Origin: Ridgeia piscesae
Lineage: Eukaryota > Annelida > Polychaeta > Sabellida > Siboglinidae
Length of the DNA: 64,000 nucleotides
Assembly: GCA_025642075.2 (NCBI GenBank)
Contig: JAODUO010000114.1
Span: 124,001-188,000 of the forward strand
Direction of reading: 5' to 3'
Shown here piece by piece: positions 1 to 48,952 of the stretch. Numbering within the stretch: position 1 is the first letter of the stretch; each line of letters begins with the position of its first letter. Both the position numbers and the translations under genes were made by a program. The notes beneath the pieces were generated by a model, which did no database searches, was not told the DNA's origin, and saw only the letters and a program-made list of their open reading frames with translations.

Positions 1-135
1 TCCTCCGAGACATGCACTGTTGATAGCTTACATCAATACAATACGTATATAAAATGTGATACTAGTAACTAAACATACCTCTTTTCACAACAAGTGTTCT
101 GTGGTTGTTGTCAACATGTGGCCTGGTGGTTTCAG

Positions 136-28364
<28,229 letters not shown>

Positions 28365-31300
28365 TCACGGAAGGCAGTGACATTGTTTACTCGTGTAAAT
28401 AGATGACGGCAAGCAGCAGTTTCGAGAATACTGTCACCATCAATGCCACAGGATGCGGTCTCTCTGTTATTGGCAGTTAGAGGCGGCGTGTCACTGCATC
28501 GATGTCAGCTTCAGCCGAGTTTTTCGTCATTGTACTGCCACAGTCAGTATCTCGTGTCAAGAGTCAGTGATGTCGAATAGTCGCTCAGGTCACAGCGTTG
28601 TGGGTGACGCTATTACTTACACATGTACATTGACATGACACCAGGGACGTTGGTTCTTGCCTCTTATTAAACCATGGTCTGAAGACATGCCAGCTACAGC
28701 CACGTCATCTGGCGATGGAATAGAGCCAATTAACTCACTGCCCCAAAGAAAGCCACTTGTCAGCCAGCATGTCAACGCAGACACAGAATGGTTTTAGAAC
28801 TGGTGCATGTTATTTTTCTCTATCGTCTGTGATGTTTTACTACAGCCAACAGATTCTGAGAGGATTCTCAGTGGCGAACTCCGTCGTGTGATTGCGATGG
28901 AGCGACAGCCTGCTGCTCATGCATGCACAAGCACCGAGTCTGAATGGCATTCCTTCATAGACTTTACACTTAGATTTTCAACAAGTATGGCAACACCTCC
29001 GTGTATGGGGGTCGGCTGCGTTCTGGCATCATGAAATTTGCTCAAATGATCTTGCATGGCAAATGGATGGTTGTTGGCATTGCCTTTGAACTGATTGCAT
29101 TGAAATGTAACAGAATGGGCCGTTCAGAATGCGACACGTTCAGTTGGAATCAGCTGAGGTGTCCTATCTGGCACGACCGTGTTTTTAATCCAGCCAGCAG
29201 CGCCCTGGGTGTTTAGGAGGTAATCTTGAGTTGCTGCCATTCCCTGCAAAACCCAGATATTGTTCGCATCCTCCACATGTTGTCCTGATAGGGGTGGGTG
29301 GGTTCCATCTCTGCCATATTTGTATTATGTGATTTCTGCAAAAAGCTGGCGATTGCCGAAACCGGTCACGCCTTCTTGAAAATGGTATTGGGTATTGCTA
29401 GGTGTTCTAACCTATCAGCCGAAACCAAGACAACTACCCGGTAGTCATTTGTTGATGCTCTGGCCATGGAGATGGAAACACATGAAATTGCTGTTTGAGC
29501 CATATCTGTAACTCACACAACCAACACGGTTGGCATTTATCAAGTTGTCTTTGGTGTTGGTCTTCTTTAATTAAACACGATATAATTGATTGTATCATCA
29601 CAACCCATTTTTAAGTTACCTGTCTGTCACTCGCGTCAACACCGTTTCACCTGTATTTATGTTTTGCATCATACGCTGGCTACACTCACGTGTATCACTA
29701 CACCCAGGTGTATTATAGATGTGTATTATAAAGATATGTAGTTTTTAGCTGCAGCTGGGATCAGCAAGTTATTTTCTTATGTTGAGTCAATGAATTATTG
29801 CTGTGTCTGTGGACACTGCTTTGATTAGGGTAACGTTGTAGCGTGTGATCGATGCGGGTTGTCACGGAAACATATTGCAGTTATACTGTATTCACACACA
29901 TCGTTCTATTGTACTGTGATGATGACAATTAAATCTGTTTGAGAAGTTGTGGCCAAGAAAGGCTTGTGTGGACATGTTTGAATCCCAAGAAAAACCTCAA
30001 TGTCAATCCCTTTTGTAAGCAAAATGAGTCGGCACACCGTAGCTACTTCATTGCAAAATATTTACTGATAGCTCACAAATAATAAAATTATACACTCGAT
30101 AAACATGTTTTCAACAACTCAATGTCAACAGAAATACTGAAGCTAGTAATGGTAATTAATAGAATGCATACAGTTTTTAATCATTCAAACAACAGTCTCA
30201 AACACGCTAGTAAATTAAGATATTGCTAAAATCAAGTCGGGTTAATATTTGACATGGATCTGTTTTTGTAGCTTCATAAAATTCATATTTATAACCATAT
30301 CTAAAGTAGAAATATAATACTGTCTGCCTTGTGTGTTCACCTACATCTATTGTAATACTGTGCACAGTATTTACTGAATGGCACCTTGGAATTGTTAACA
30401 ATAGCTGTCACTAGCTGGCTGCCATGCTACCTCAATAACCCTCACCCCAGGTGAACTTGGGCAAATAATGGCATGGGGACTTGTGTTATCTTTCAGGTTA
30501 GGATAGTAGCTCTATTTTGAATTAATTGCACACATTTGCCACAAAAGGTGTAAACAACCTACACACACAGATATTTTTAATCTCGAATTTGATGTAGAAA
30601 CAATCTTAAATCTTTTGCTTATGGTGGTAAACTTTATTATATTAGTGGTGAATTTAATATAGCTACATATTGTAATAAAGCCACTGAGTTTATCACTTAT
30701 GGTTGGGCACTTTGTTTATGGGTTTTGCCATTGAGAATAATAAAAGTTAACCAGCAGATTCACACTGCAGAGATTCTAGAAAGCACATGATTACAGATTC
30801 TGCTGAATTGTTTCATGAAGATAAAATTTGCAATACAGTGACTCGAACATCTGTGTAACTTATGTACAATAACATGGTCAGGAAGAGTGACATCGGGAAC
30901 ACGAGATGGTGACATCTTCACCAACATATATACGTCTATATTTACATAAACAGGAAGCCAACTAATCGCAGGGTAGGTTAAAATTATGTACCAGTGTAAC
31001 TGAGACGACTGGCAGCAATGCGCAGGCAACAGAGCTATATAGTAGTGTATATATTTCAAATAAATAATTACCTCTTCAGTCAGCCAATGATCGAGGTGTT
31101 AAAACTGACAGGATCTGGTGAACTAATCATGTACATGTAATAGTGCACACATTTGTATGGTTATTTCTTTTAGGTATTTACAGACACTACTCGTGTAGCG
31201 TAGACCACTACAATAACCCCAGTCGACATTCAAACCTGCTCATGGTTAGTGTTCCGTAGTCACTAGCAGTAATATTCTATTACACGATTACACAGTCGAT

Positions 31301-31470
31301 TTAACCAAATGACTAAATTTAATGCTGTAGTTCGACTGAGATTCCTGCATGTGTATCTTGGTACAGCCAAGCTTACAAACGTAGACAACAATGTCCCGGC
31401 AACTTTGTCTAGCTGACTAGTGTGTAGAATATGTACACAAGGCGATACCAGCTTGTCCGTCCTGCAACAA
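28365..31470. other. Convergent 3' UTR region between PKN and WDR47
   Basis: The PKN stop (28364) and the WDR47 stop (31471, minus) face each other across 3.1 kb that must hold both 3' UTRs and polyadenylation sites. An ATTAAA lies at 29928-29933 on the + strand, and a TTTATT (AATAAA on the minus strand) near 30630. I cannot say which signals are used or whether the UTRs overlap. No gene seen between them. Confidence 0.6.
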
Positions 31471-40043
<8,573 letters not shown>

Positions 40044-40071
40044 CTGTCACAACATAAAGGTAAGGTAAATA

Positions 40072-40445
40072 GGTAACTTCTTATATAGCGCAATATCCAA
40101 TCATCAGGACTGCTCAAAGCACTTTACACTTTACTCCCTGGGAGACCTGTTCAATTTAACAACACCTTGGCTTCTCTGGGAAGCATCCAGCCAAGCTGCT
40201 ATTAATGCGCGAAGGCTATTCGTACACAAATATCCACCAGTATCTATAGCCAGATACTCTTTCATACAGCTGAGTGAACTGGAGCAATGTAGAATGAAAA
40301 AACCTGCCCAATGTGTTACACAGCACTGACAGCAGCACAGGGTTCCAACCTAGGTTCTTTTAGTTAAGAGTCAGACTCGGTCTGAAGTTCTAGCCACTGC
40401 GCCACTGCGCCACTGCGCCACTGCGCCACTGCGCCACTGCACTAA
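40072..40445 (-). mobile_element. tRNA-derived SINE, copy 3, with expanded A-box
   Basis: Same SINE as 10842-11120 and 32265-32570, reversed. Its head at 40396-40440 carries about five tandem copies of a 9-bp unit (GCCACTGCG; on the minus strand CAGTGGCGC), which is the pol III A-box itself. Confidence 0.85.
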
Positions 40446-41659
40446 TAACAGACATGCTCATGTCGAACATGTTCACACACAGCCACCAGGGAGGTACAAT
40501 CTGTTACTGCTGACTTTGTAAGACTCAATACACCATTCACAAGTCATTCAAACTATGTCATTCTCAAATACTTGACAGCAACTGTGACATTTATTCAGAT
40601 AATCCCAGATATCAAGAACACTGTCAAGTACACTGTATATGACTCGGTCAGTCATTCAAATTACTCAAATATGTCAAGTACATTACAATTCAAAGTCAAG
40701 TACATGGTCCGAGTCATTCAAATAATGTCAAGTATATGCTGAGTCATTCAAATGATGCCTAGTGCAGGATGTCAGTCCAAATCATCAGAACTGTGACATT
40801 ACTTAAGACAGCACTGACATGTAGGACATTCAAGCAATATCACATCCAGACTAATATTATAAATGACCATGTGATGTCATATAACAAGATAAGACCGTGT
40901 CAAATGCAAACGATGCCATCACATCGGACTATGTCAACCAGACAGCAGTAAACCATGGGAAATGCACAAATATAAGATAAGATAAGATAGCTTTATTGCC
41001 ATGTGTTCACATTGTAGTTACAATAAAACATTGGAATGTGTAATGATATTGGTTGTCGTACTAGTACATTCACATATACCCAGTAGTCCCTTCTGCCTCA
41101 GTGAAGCTAACAGCAGATGGATACACCATCTTGTTTGACTTCGTTTATTCTGCCCACTGATGTTATCACTAGACATTTATGAATAGCAGCACTTCACTTG
41201 CAGAATACAGCATTCTCCTGAGGTTAGCTCACAGTAAATGTAGCAATGTCTGCTAACCATGTCAGTTTAGTGATCCTCCGGGATTCAGGCAGATGTTATA
41301 TCAGCATCCACCTAACATTTCCATAGACTGCTAAACTAAGGATGCTAAACTGCACATGTGTGTCAAGTGAAAGTTCAACAGATGGAAATATCAGGTTGAA
41401 AATATAACTACCACAATAGGTTTACAGTATCTGAATGGCTGGTATCTGACTAGGTGCAGGCAAACATCATCTGTAAACAGAAACTTAGGAATTGGAATAT
41501 ACAAGCAGTCTCATCCTACAAATATTCTGTGCATGCAACTTTTATGGTTAAAATCCGTTACTTACTTGTAATTCTATACAAAGATGTATAAACCTATTTT
41601 ACTGTAAGGGTTTCTATTCTGATCAAGTTTAACCATGTATTAGGCATCTAGATATATTA
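40446..41659. other. Intronic DNA, little recognised
   Basis: Loosely repeated GTCAAGTACA / GAGTCATTCAAA phrases occur at 40500-40750, suggesting a decayed satellite. A GATAAGATAAGATAGC phrase lies at 40975. No coding signal. Confidence 0.5.
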
Positions 41660-43490
41660 GGCCGGGAGCCATTTTCATGCCTGAAATGGAGTAAATTCAC
41701 ATGTTGTCATTGTGGGGTCAAACATAGTTGTAGACACAAAATTTGGCATAGGAAAAGGTGGCGGTGTATGATATAAGGTTTGCCCCAATTCAATTCCACA
41801 GTGTGAACCATTGAGTCCCCCAAAAAATGATTAAATCGTTACTATCATAAATGAATATTTACAAGTTTTTCGTGTGTAATGAAGTGGCCATTTTGTCACA
41901 TAGGAAACTTCCCTCTATCATTAGGTTCGATTTGATACCTAAAAAATTATGCCCGCTGTGGGTGAAAACCTAACTCACCCCCTAAATCACTGAAATTTTA
42001 ATTATCGCATGTTGGGTCTTCTAATGCACTATTATCTTTATTGTACTGATAATAATCATAATATAGATGTTGCTTTAATGTTTCTCAATTTCTTTCAGTT
42101 TGATTGTGCCCATTTAAATTTGATCGAAGGTTAAGGTCAATGATAAAAGTCAAGGTCAATGCGTGTTATCCCATGCATTGACTGCGCAGGTGGGAAAATC
42201 AAACTAGGCTTGACAATATGGCATGTGGTAAATCATTTTGAAGCTCTCCATCTCTAGGTGGAATCTCTTGTGGATTATCACCATCTTCCTATTTTCTGCT
42301 AAAACCAGCATTATAATGAGCCTAATTATTATGAATCCAATCACACACATATACATGATTATATGAGGAGAAAACATCTAGAATTGACATCTGGAAATGC
42401 AGAGTTTCAAAATGAGATACTACATGCCACATTGTCAAGCATTATACGTTTGATTTTCGGGCCCACGCTGTCAATGCTCGGGGGTAAAATACATTGACCA
42501 TGACTTTTAACGTTGACCTTGACTTTCAATATAATTCAAATGCGCACAATCTAACTGAACAATATTGAAAAGCATTCAATAAAAATGAGATACTACATGC
42601 CACATAGTCAAGCATTATGTTTACTTTTCGGGCCCAAGCTGTCAATGCTCGGGGGTAAAACACATTGACCTTGACTTTTATTGTTGACCTTGACTTTCAA
42701 TTTATAGTAATGTACACAATCAAACTTAACAACATTAAGTCAAGATCATCGTTAGTGTCGATGCACTAAAGATAGTAGCACATTAGAAGACCGGACATTC
42801 GATAAAAAGAATTTCTGTGATTTAGGGGACGCTTTAGGGTTTTCACCTACAGCGGGCGTAATTATACGATACAGAGCTTCAAAATCAAAATGATGTACTA
42901 CATGCCACATTGTCAAGCCTAGTTTGATTTTCCCGCCCGCGCAGTCAATGCGCGGGAAAACACGCATTGACCTTGACTTTTATCATATATACCTTTCAGT
43001 ATAATTTAAATGCACACAATCAAACTGAACATTGAGACACAATAAACCAACATCTAGATCATGATTATTATCAGTACAATAAAGATAGTAGCGCATTAGA
43101 AGACCCAACATGCAATGATTAACATTTCAGTGATTTAGGGGGGTGTTAGCGGGCATAATTTGCGAGACACAGAGGTCATCTTGATATCACATCGAAGCTA
43201 ATGACAGAGGGAAGTTTTCTATGTGACAAAATGGCCACTTCATTACACAAAGAGACTTGTAAATATTCATTTATGATAATAACCTGTCAGGCGGAGGACG
43301 ATTGTTTCATTTTTAGAGGGACTCAATGGTTCACACTGTGGAATTGAATTGGGGCAAACCTTATATCATACACCGCCACCTTCTCCTATATCTCAGGATG
43401 CTTTCTGCCAAATCTCTACAGCTACATTTGGCCCCACAGTGACAAAATATTTGAATTTACTTCATTTCAAGCCCAAAAAGGAGGTTTCTA
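41660..43490. mobile_element. Fold-back element with long inverted arms
   Basis: The left arm (about 41680-42240) and right arm (about 42860-43470) are inverted copies: TTGCCCCAATTCAATTCCAC at 41782 against its complement near 43345, and AACTAGGCTTGACAATATGG near 42200 against its complement near 42905. The middle holds further copies of GACCTTGACTTT and TGTCAATGCTCGGGGGTAAA. No transposase. It belongs to no superfamily I can name, and I saw no clear target duplication. Confidence 0.75.
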
Positions 43491-44015
43491 GCCCCCTGAG
43501 GTCAAAAGGCCCCGAGTTGGGAGTAGTCATTACAAACTTGTTATGGTCCAGTGTATCAGTTTTCAGGAAATACTAGTGAAAAAACTTAGCAGAAAACATC
43601 CTGAGAGCTGGACCTGGTTCCCGGCCTATATCAACATCAAACAAAATGAGTTTGGGTTTTGTCAGATATCACAACTACCAGGTACCTATATTATCACAAA
43701 TATGTGTTATGCAAATGTATATAAAATATCAGAACATGTGAACTTCATTTTTATATTATTTGAAGCAAGTCCATATTAAATTGAACCAGTTTAGTGAACA
43801 TTAAATCTCTATTTTTAGAATTAAAATATGTATTTATAAGTAACATACTTATCTGGCTTACCTTGCCATAATTAATAAACTAAAAAAATTAATTACCTAT
43901 CCGCACAGCGCCCACCACTCCATCCAATCACAGTCTCTTCTCTTCGCACTTGGCAAAAAGTCTCGTACTGTGATGGGTAATCTCCCTATAGCGGGGAAGG
44001 AGGGAGGGTGATATG

Positions 44016-44129
44016 GTGAAGCGACGGAGCCAGGTAAGTATGTTACTTACAAATACATATTTTAATTCTAAAAATATAGAATTTATTGCCTAACGTAGAC
44101 TTAGCCTGGCTCCGTCGCTTCACAAGGTG
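44016..44129 (-). repeat. DIRS copy C internal complementary region
   Basis: 114 bp, the same length as in copies A and B, bounded by GTGAAGCGACGGAGCC at 44016 and its reverse at the other end. The centre is ATAGAATTTATTGCC. Confidence 0.9.
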
Positions 44130-44199
44130 CATAATCTAGGTGAATGGATGGTGGGATATAGACAATGTTACCTCTAATGATCTCTAATGTTTAGTGCAG

Positions 44200-45200
44200 C
44201 ATAGATTCTGCAGCCACCACCGGTCCTAGTTGGATGAGATCGGCAGAATAGAGAGATAGGTTCTTGAGATAAAAGTCGGTGAAGGTGTTATGACAGCACC
44301 AGGTATCAGCTCGCAGAATCTGTTCCATGGAGGCCTGTCTGTGGAATGCGAGCGATGCAGCCATGGATCGTACCTGTTGCGCCTTAACCTTGTGGGACTC
44401 AAGGAGAGGTGTAGGGGAATTTGTGTAGCACTCCAGAATCGTTTCCGGATCTACCCGGAGATTGTGGATGGTACAATGTCTCGTTTATGCCCTGGTTTGA
44501 ACGACACAAAGAGGAGGCGCTTGTGCTCCCTCCAAGGCGAAGACCTTTCTAGGTAGAATCTTAGTGCCCATATTGGGAACAGGAGTCGGTCTTCAACCAT
44601 GCCATTGCTCAAATGACGGTCAAGTGTTGGAATCGTGCATGAAAGCACACATTTCGGGCCCTTGACCAATACTTGCATCTTTGATATGAATGACAGGTCC
44701 ATTGTAGTCGGGCATGTTCAAAGGCATGGATTTCGCCCCGACGTTTGCCGGAAGCAAGCGCGATGAGGAAAACTGTCTTCCATGTAAGCAGCTGATCCGA
44801 TGTTTGGTCTAGCGGCTCGAAAGGTGGTTTTATCAATGCTAACAAAACTAAGATGAGATTTCTTCTCTGGAAAATGACGTTGATGGTGCCCGTTCCATTT
44901 CGATATTTCAAAGTAGCGACTTCAGTGCAGGATTCCGTCCTACTACCGGAAGTGGCACGCAGAGTGTTGGCGATTGCCATCTGATAGACTGGAATGGTCG
45001 AGATGGCTAAATGTTTCTCCGTATGAAGGTGGAGAAGAAAATCCGACACTACACTCTCAGTAGCCGAGAGTGGATTAATGTGTTGTTACACCAAGCAGTG
45101 AAGATCCTCCACTTGGACTCATAGATCGCCAGAGTAGACTCTCGCTTGGGTCTACTGACACGGGAGGCAACATCGACCGAAAGGTCTCTGCTGCAGAGGG
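44200..45200 (-). pseudogene. DIRS copy C tyrosine recombinase remnant
   Basis: The minus strand carries the core-binding part (RESTLAIYESKWRIFTAW) just above 45100, then EKHLAISTIPVYQMAIANTL, and near 44400-44250 the catalytic HKVKAQQ-type box and FTDFYLKN. Several frames are involved. One box residue differs from copy A because of a CAC/CAA-type change. Confidence 0.7.
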
Positions 45201-45459
45201 TATCCCGGATACTCTCCACGCGTGTAGCTGGAGATTGGACGTATCTCGGTGGGTCTGACCTCAAGGCTGGGATAGTAACCGAGGAATGTTGGGTATCTGG
45301 AATGGAGATTGTACCAACATCCCTAAGATTAGTGGGAACCAGATCGCCTGGGGCCAGTGTGGGGCAATGAGGATCAGTTTGTACTGGTCCTGTTGGACCT
45401 TCTTGAGCACCCGTGGTAACACAGCTGGTGGTGGTATGAAGCTTATGGGTATGACAGAG

Positions 45460-46032
45460 CATCTACTGCCATGGCTGTGGATCTGGAACAGGGGACACAA
45501 ATATTGGAAGTTTGTGATTCCACCTTGTTGCAAACAGATCCAATAATGGGATTCCCCATTCCCGTGTCAGTGCTCGGAAGACAGATGGATGTAGAGACCA
45601 TTCTGTACCTGGAATCTGGGAAGGGCGTGACAGAATGTCTGCAAGGGCGTTCAATCTCCTGGGGATGTGTCGTGCCCGGAGTACTATTTGGTTGGTCTGA
45701 CACATGAGGAGTAGCTTCTTGGTCCGTCTGCACAGCTGTATTGACCTTGTTCAGCCCTGCTTGTTGATGTAGGACACTACAGTGGAGTTGTCTGATGCAA
45801 CCAGGACTGTCAGACACATAAGCTTCCGCGGCCAGTGGAGCATGGCTCTGTGTATGGCTTCTAACTCGAGTATGTTGATGTGAAGTGTTTTCTTGGTTGT
45901 TGTCCATACACCGGACACCGTCAATGCATTCCAATGTGCTCTCCAGCCGATGTTCGATGCATTCGTAAACAACTGAGTATCTGGTTCTGTTGGATGCAAA
46001 GAGACCGAACAGGATCTGCCACGTATGAGCAC
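45460..46032 (-). pseudogene. DIRS copy C RNase H remnant
   Basis: Reads TQLFTNASNIGWRAHW, LELEAIHRAMLHWPRKL and DNSTVVSYINKQG, then in another frame RARHIPRRLNALADIL and LLDLFATRWNHKLP. The first catalytic Asp (D in FMDAS of copy B) is Asn here. Confidence 0.75.
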
Positions 46033-46209
46033 ATCCTCCTTGGCTTAGCAGGAATGAGCAAATCAGTGCTTGATTTTGTGATATCGATCCAGAGTTGGAG
46101 AAAAGCAGAAAAAGGAATTTCTGTTTTGGGATCAGTTCTGACTTCTTGTCATGAATCTATCATGGTTTTTTAATTCCTGCTGAATTTTCTGAAGTGATTG
46201 ATCAATGCC

Positions 46210-47432
46210 TCAGAAAAAGGAAAACCAGGCTGGGGGAGCGACTTGTGTCAGTGTTAACAGACATGGCACTGTGCGAGGGACAAGACTGTCAGTCACCGGC
46301 AATTCATCAGAGAGAACGTGTGGGCCAGGATGACCCATTCTGAATGTTATCTTGTCACATTGTTCATCCGGTTGTACGGTAACTGATTGTGGAGCTGTAT
46401 CAGTGTACTGTTCATGTTCATCGACAGAACTCCAGGCACCATCGTCATCCGAACAGGAATACCCGAGCGAGCCTGTCATCAAACGCCGCATGGGTGCCTG
46501 AATAGGAGAACGGCAAGAAAACATAATTGTTGTCTGTGTCACGCTGCCGGGCGGAACCGGCAGCTTCTGCCGGTGTACGGCGTGGGTACTCGCCTACGTA
46601 ATGTTGCTAGTCGGGAAGTCATGTCCGGGAATCGCCTGTGTATTTCCGGGACCAACGTTTCAACGCCCAGTCAACCGTTAATTTCGGTGGACACGGCGTT
46701 GATTCGCCAGCCGAAAACCGGCTCTTCCAGCCGCGAGTGGGTTGTGGGTCGCAAAACAGGACCCTGTGTCGTGGAGCCAGCGAAAGCAAACTCCGGTTTT
46801 AATGCGCCTAATTTTTCCTGTAATTGCAGACTGTTTGTTCGGTTGCCTTTCCCGAAGACCGGGCGATCTCCACCATGTCGAGAAACGCAATTGTTGTAAC
46901 GCATATTGACGGTACCTGGTTGTGATCGCGCTAAGGCTGCAGCGGTTTCTGATTGGCTTCGGTCGGTGATCTGCGCCGAACAAGGTCAATCTCCATCTCT
47001 CCGGCCGGGTCTCCAGCTTCGGGTATTACATACGGCCGAACGGCGTTAATCTCCGGGCTCGGCCCGACCTCTGGGTTCCGGCCCTCTGGGCTCTGGCCTC
47101 GTCTCCGTTCTATCCGGAGGAATGACACCGGTTTTCTGCCCGGGCCTGTTGGCATAAGTCCATATACATGGACTGCCAGGTATTTTGCTCAGATTCTCTT
47201 TTTGGGAATCCAATTGGTGTGACTATTTTTTGTCCGGCCAGTCCCGTCAAACACCTAGGTCGTAACTAGCACAACAGGGCCGATTATTCACGCCCCCAAT
47301 GACGGTTGAACCGTCGCTAATCGCACGTTGGTAATATCGGCTGTTCGCGAAGATGGTTGAGAATATCTTCCAACCTGTACTAATGGTCACGGTCTTGGAC
47401 CTTCTCCGGGCATGGCACCGGAGAAAACCCAA
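46210..47432 (-). pseudogene. DIRS copy C gag-like remnant
   Basis: Contains the same pieces as copy B: SKTVTISTGWKIFSTIFANS, NRTNSLQLQEKLGALKPEFA, an acidic CSDDDGAWSSVDEHEQ stretch, and TQVAPPAWFSFF. Frames are interrupted. The first frame continues upstream with MGFLRCHARRR, absent from copy B. Confidence 0.6.
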
Positions 47433-48150
47433 GAAAGCTGCCGCAAGATATGCTACATGTCTGTAGGCTAGCCCGCTTGTGGCTGTGCATCTAATAGCGC
47501 GGGTTGTAGCGATGTTACATGTGTCAGGCGCCTGCGTTTCTGAAACGGAGCGGCGTTTATACTATTCCATTCCATACTTAATCAGTCCACTGTGAATAAG
47601 TGTCATACTTGTTGTCGACTGTAATACCGTGAAAAGAGACACATGTTCGGATGATTATTGCTGCCGCGCATGAGTCTAGTGCAGACGGTGGCGTGTTCGT
47701 GAGTCGTCCACCATTACAAATTGAAATGGCAAAGTCAAAAAACGGCTAATAATAGAAAAATAGAACTGAAAAGTGGTCTGAAAACAGCCCATTATATTGC
47801 AGAGGTGAACAGAAAAACAATAAACCGTAACTTCATTTAAACAAAATATGATATCAGCTCACAAAACCGATAAATACGGAGCTACGCGAAGACAAGACAA
47901 ACAATGGCGGTGCCGAGTAAGAAGAGAAGAGACTCAGTGATTGGATGGAGTGGTGGGAGCTGTGGGGATAGGTCATTTTTTCATTTTATTAATTATGGCG
48001 AGCAACTTGGGCGCGGCCAAGTCTATTGCACCTTGTGAAGCGACGGAGCCAGGCTAAGTCTATGTTAGGCAATAAATACACTATACCTATTTGCATGCAC
48101 ATGCACACAAATAGGTATAGATTTATTTCTACTCATGGGGCACATCTTAA

Positions 48151-48666
48151 AGGGATACTCCAGTTAGTAAGAGGTTCACAGTATTAACTTACATATGTAT
48201 ACTATATTGGTTGTACCTAGTAATTGTGCACAAAGATCGTTAATAAACAATCAGTTATAATTTAATGGTACAGAAAACATGCTGTCTTAGATTTAGGGTG
48301 CTGCTATCTTGAGATTTATGCGCCAGTGAATTAAGCCAAATCGTTTACGTCACTGGCGCTTTAATAAAAAGGCAAGGATTGGTGGAATCTTCGTTAATAA
48401 TTGTGATAGTGACATAAGCAATCCCTGACGTACTCGACACATCAAATACCATTGGACAGACATATGATGTTCGAACTTGCATGCGCCAGTGACGTAAGCG
48501 GTTTACATCACTGGCAGTGCCCTGAATCCAACATGGAGTGTTTCTTGTACAAATATACTATAGTTAATTGTTTATTAACGATCTTGTGCACAATTACTAT
48601 GCACAACCAATATATTATACAGATGTAAGTAATTTCTGTGAATATCTCACTAACTGGGGTATCCCT
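48151..48666. mobile_element. TTAA MITE with about 110-bp inverted repeats
   Basis: Ends AGGGATACTCCAGTTAGT and (reverse) AGGGATACCCCAGTTAGT. Inverted arms share ATATTGGTTGT, TAGTAATTGTGCACAA and GATCGTTAATAAACAAT. TTAA flanks both sides (48147-48150, 48667-48670). The arms also contain paired GCGCCAGTGACGTAAG-type sites. Non-coding; the Kolobok-like or piggyBac-like assignment is open. Confidence 0.9.
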
Positions 48667-48952
48667 TTAAACCTACTAAAATAAGAAGTTGCTGGTGGTG
48701 ATTCTGTTTACAATACACAGTTGAATTAATATACAGCACACATATTTGAAACTGGATTATTTCTTACATCCCAATCACCATAGACTTCCTACCAAACCAT
48801 CACATACACATAGTAGAAATGAACACCATCTCACAGAGTCCCAACAGTACGGATGACAGAGACCAAGGAGAGACCTAGAACAACACCGACCTGACAGTGT
48901 CCGGTAGAGGAATGAACCTATCTCTAGTTACTGCTCATGGCATGTTAACTGC

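Larger units (their letters stand above)
43803..48077 (-). mobile_element. DIRS-like retrotransposon copy C (minus strand), reverse transcriptase lost
   Basis: Both borders carry AAAT (43803-43806 and 48074-48077), the complement of copy B's ATTT. In element sense: left terminus (48077-47930), an extra 0.5 kb not in copy B (47930-47405), gag-like region (47432-46210), a deletion removing the gag C-terminus and most of the reverse transcriptase (junction near 46170), RNase H (46032-45460), tyrosine recombinase (45200-44200), internal complementary region (44129-44016), right terminus (to 43803). It lies in sense orientation in a presumed WDR47 intron. Confidence 0.9.

Noticed and set aside
28807..29216. 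Two short plus-strand frames after the PKN stop
   Set aside because: They lie in the expected 3' UTR, are short, and have no recognisable protein features.
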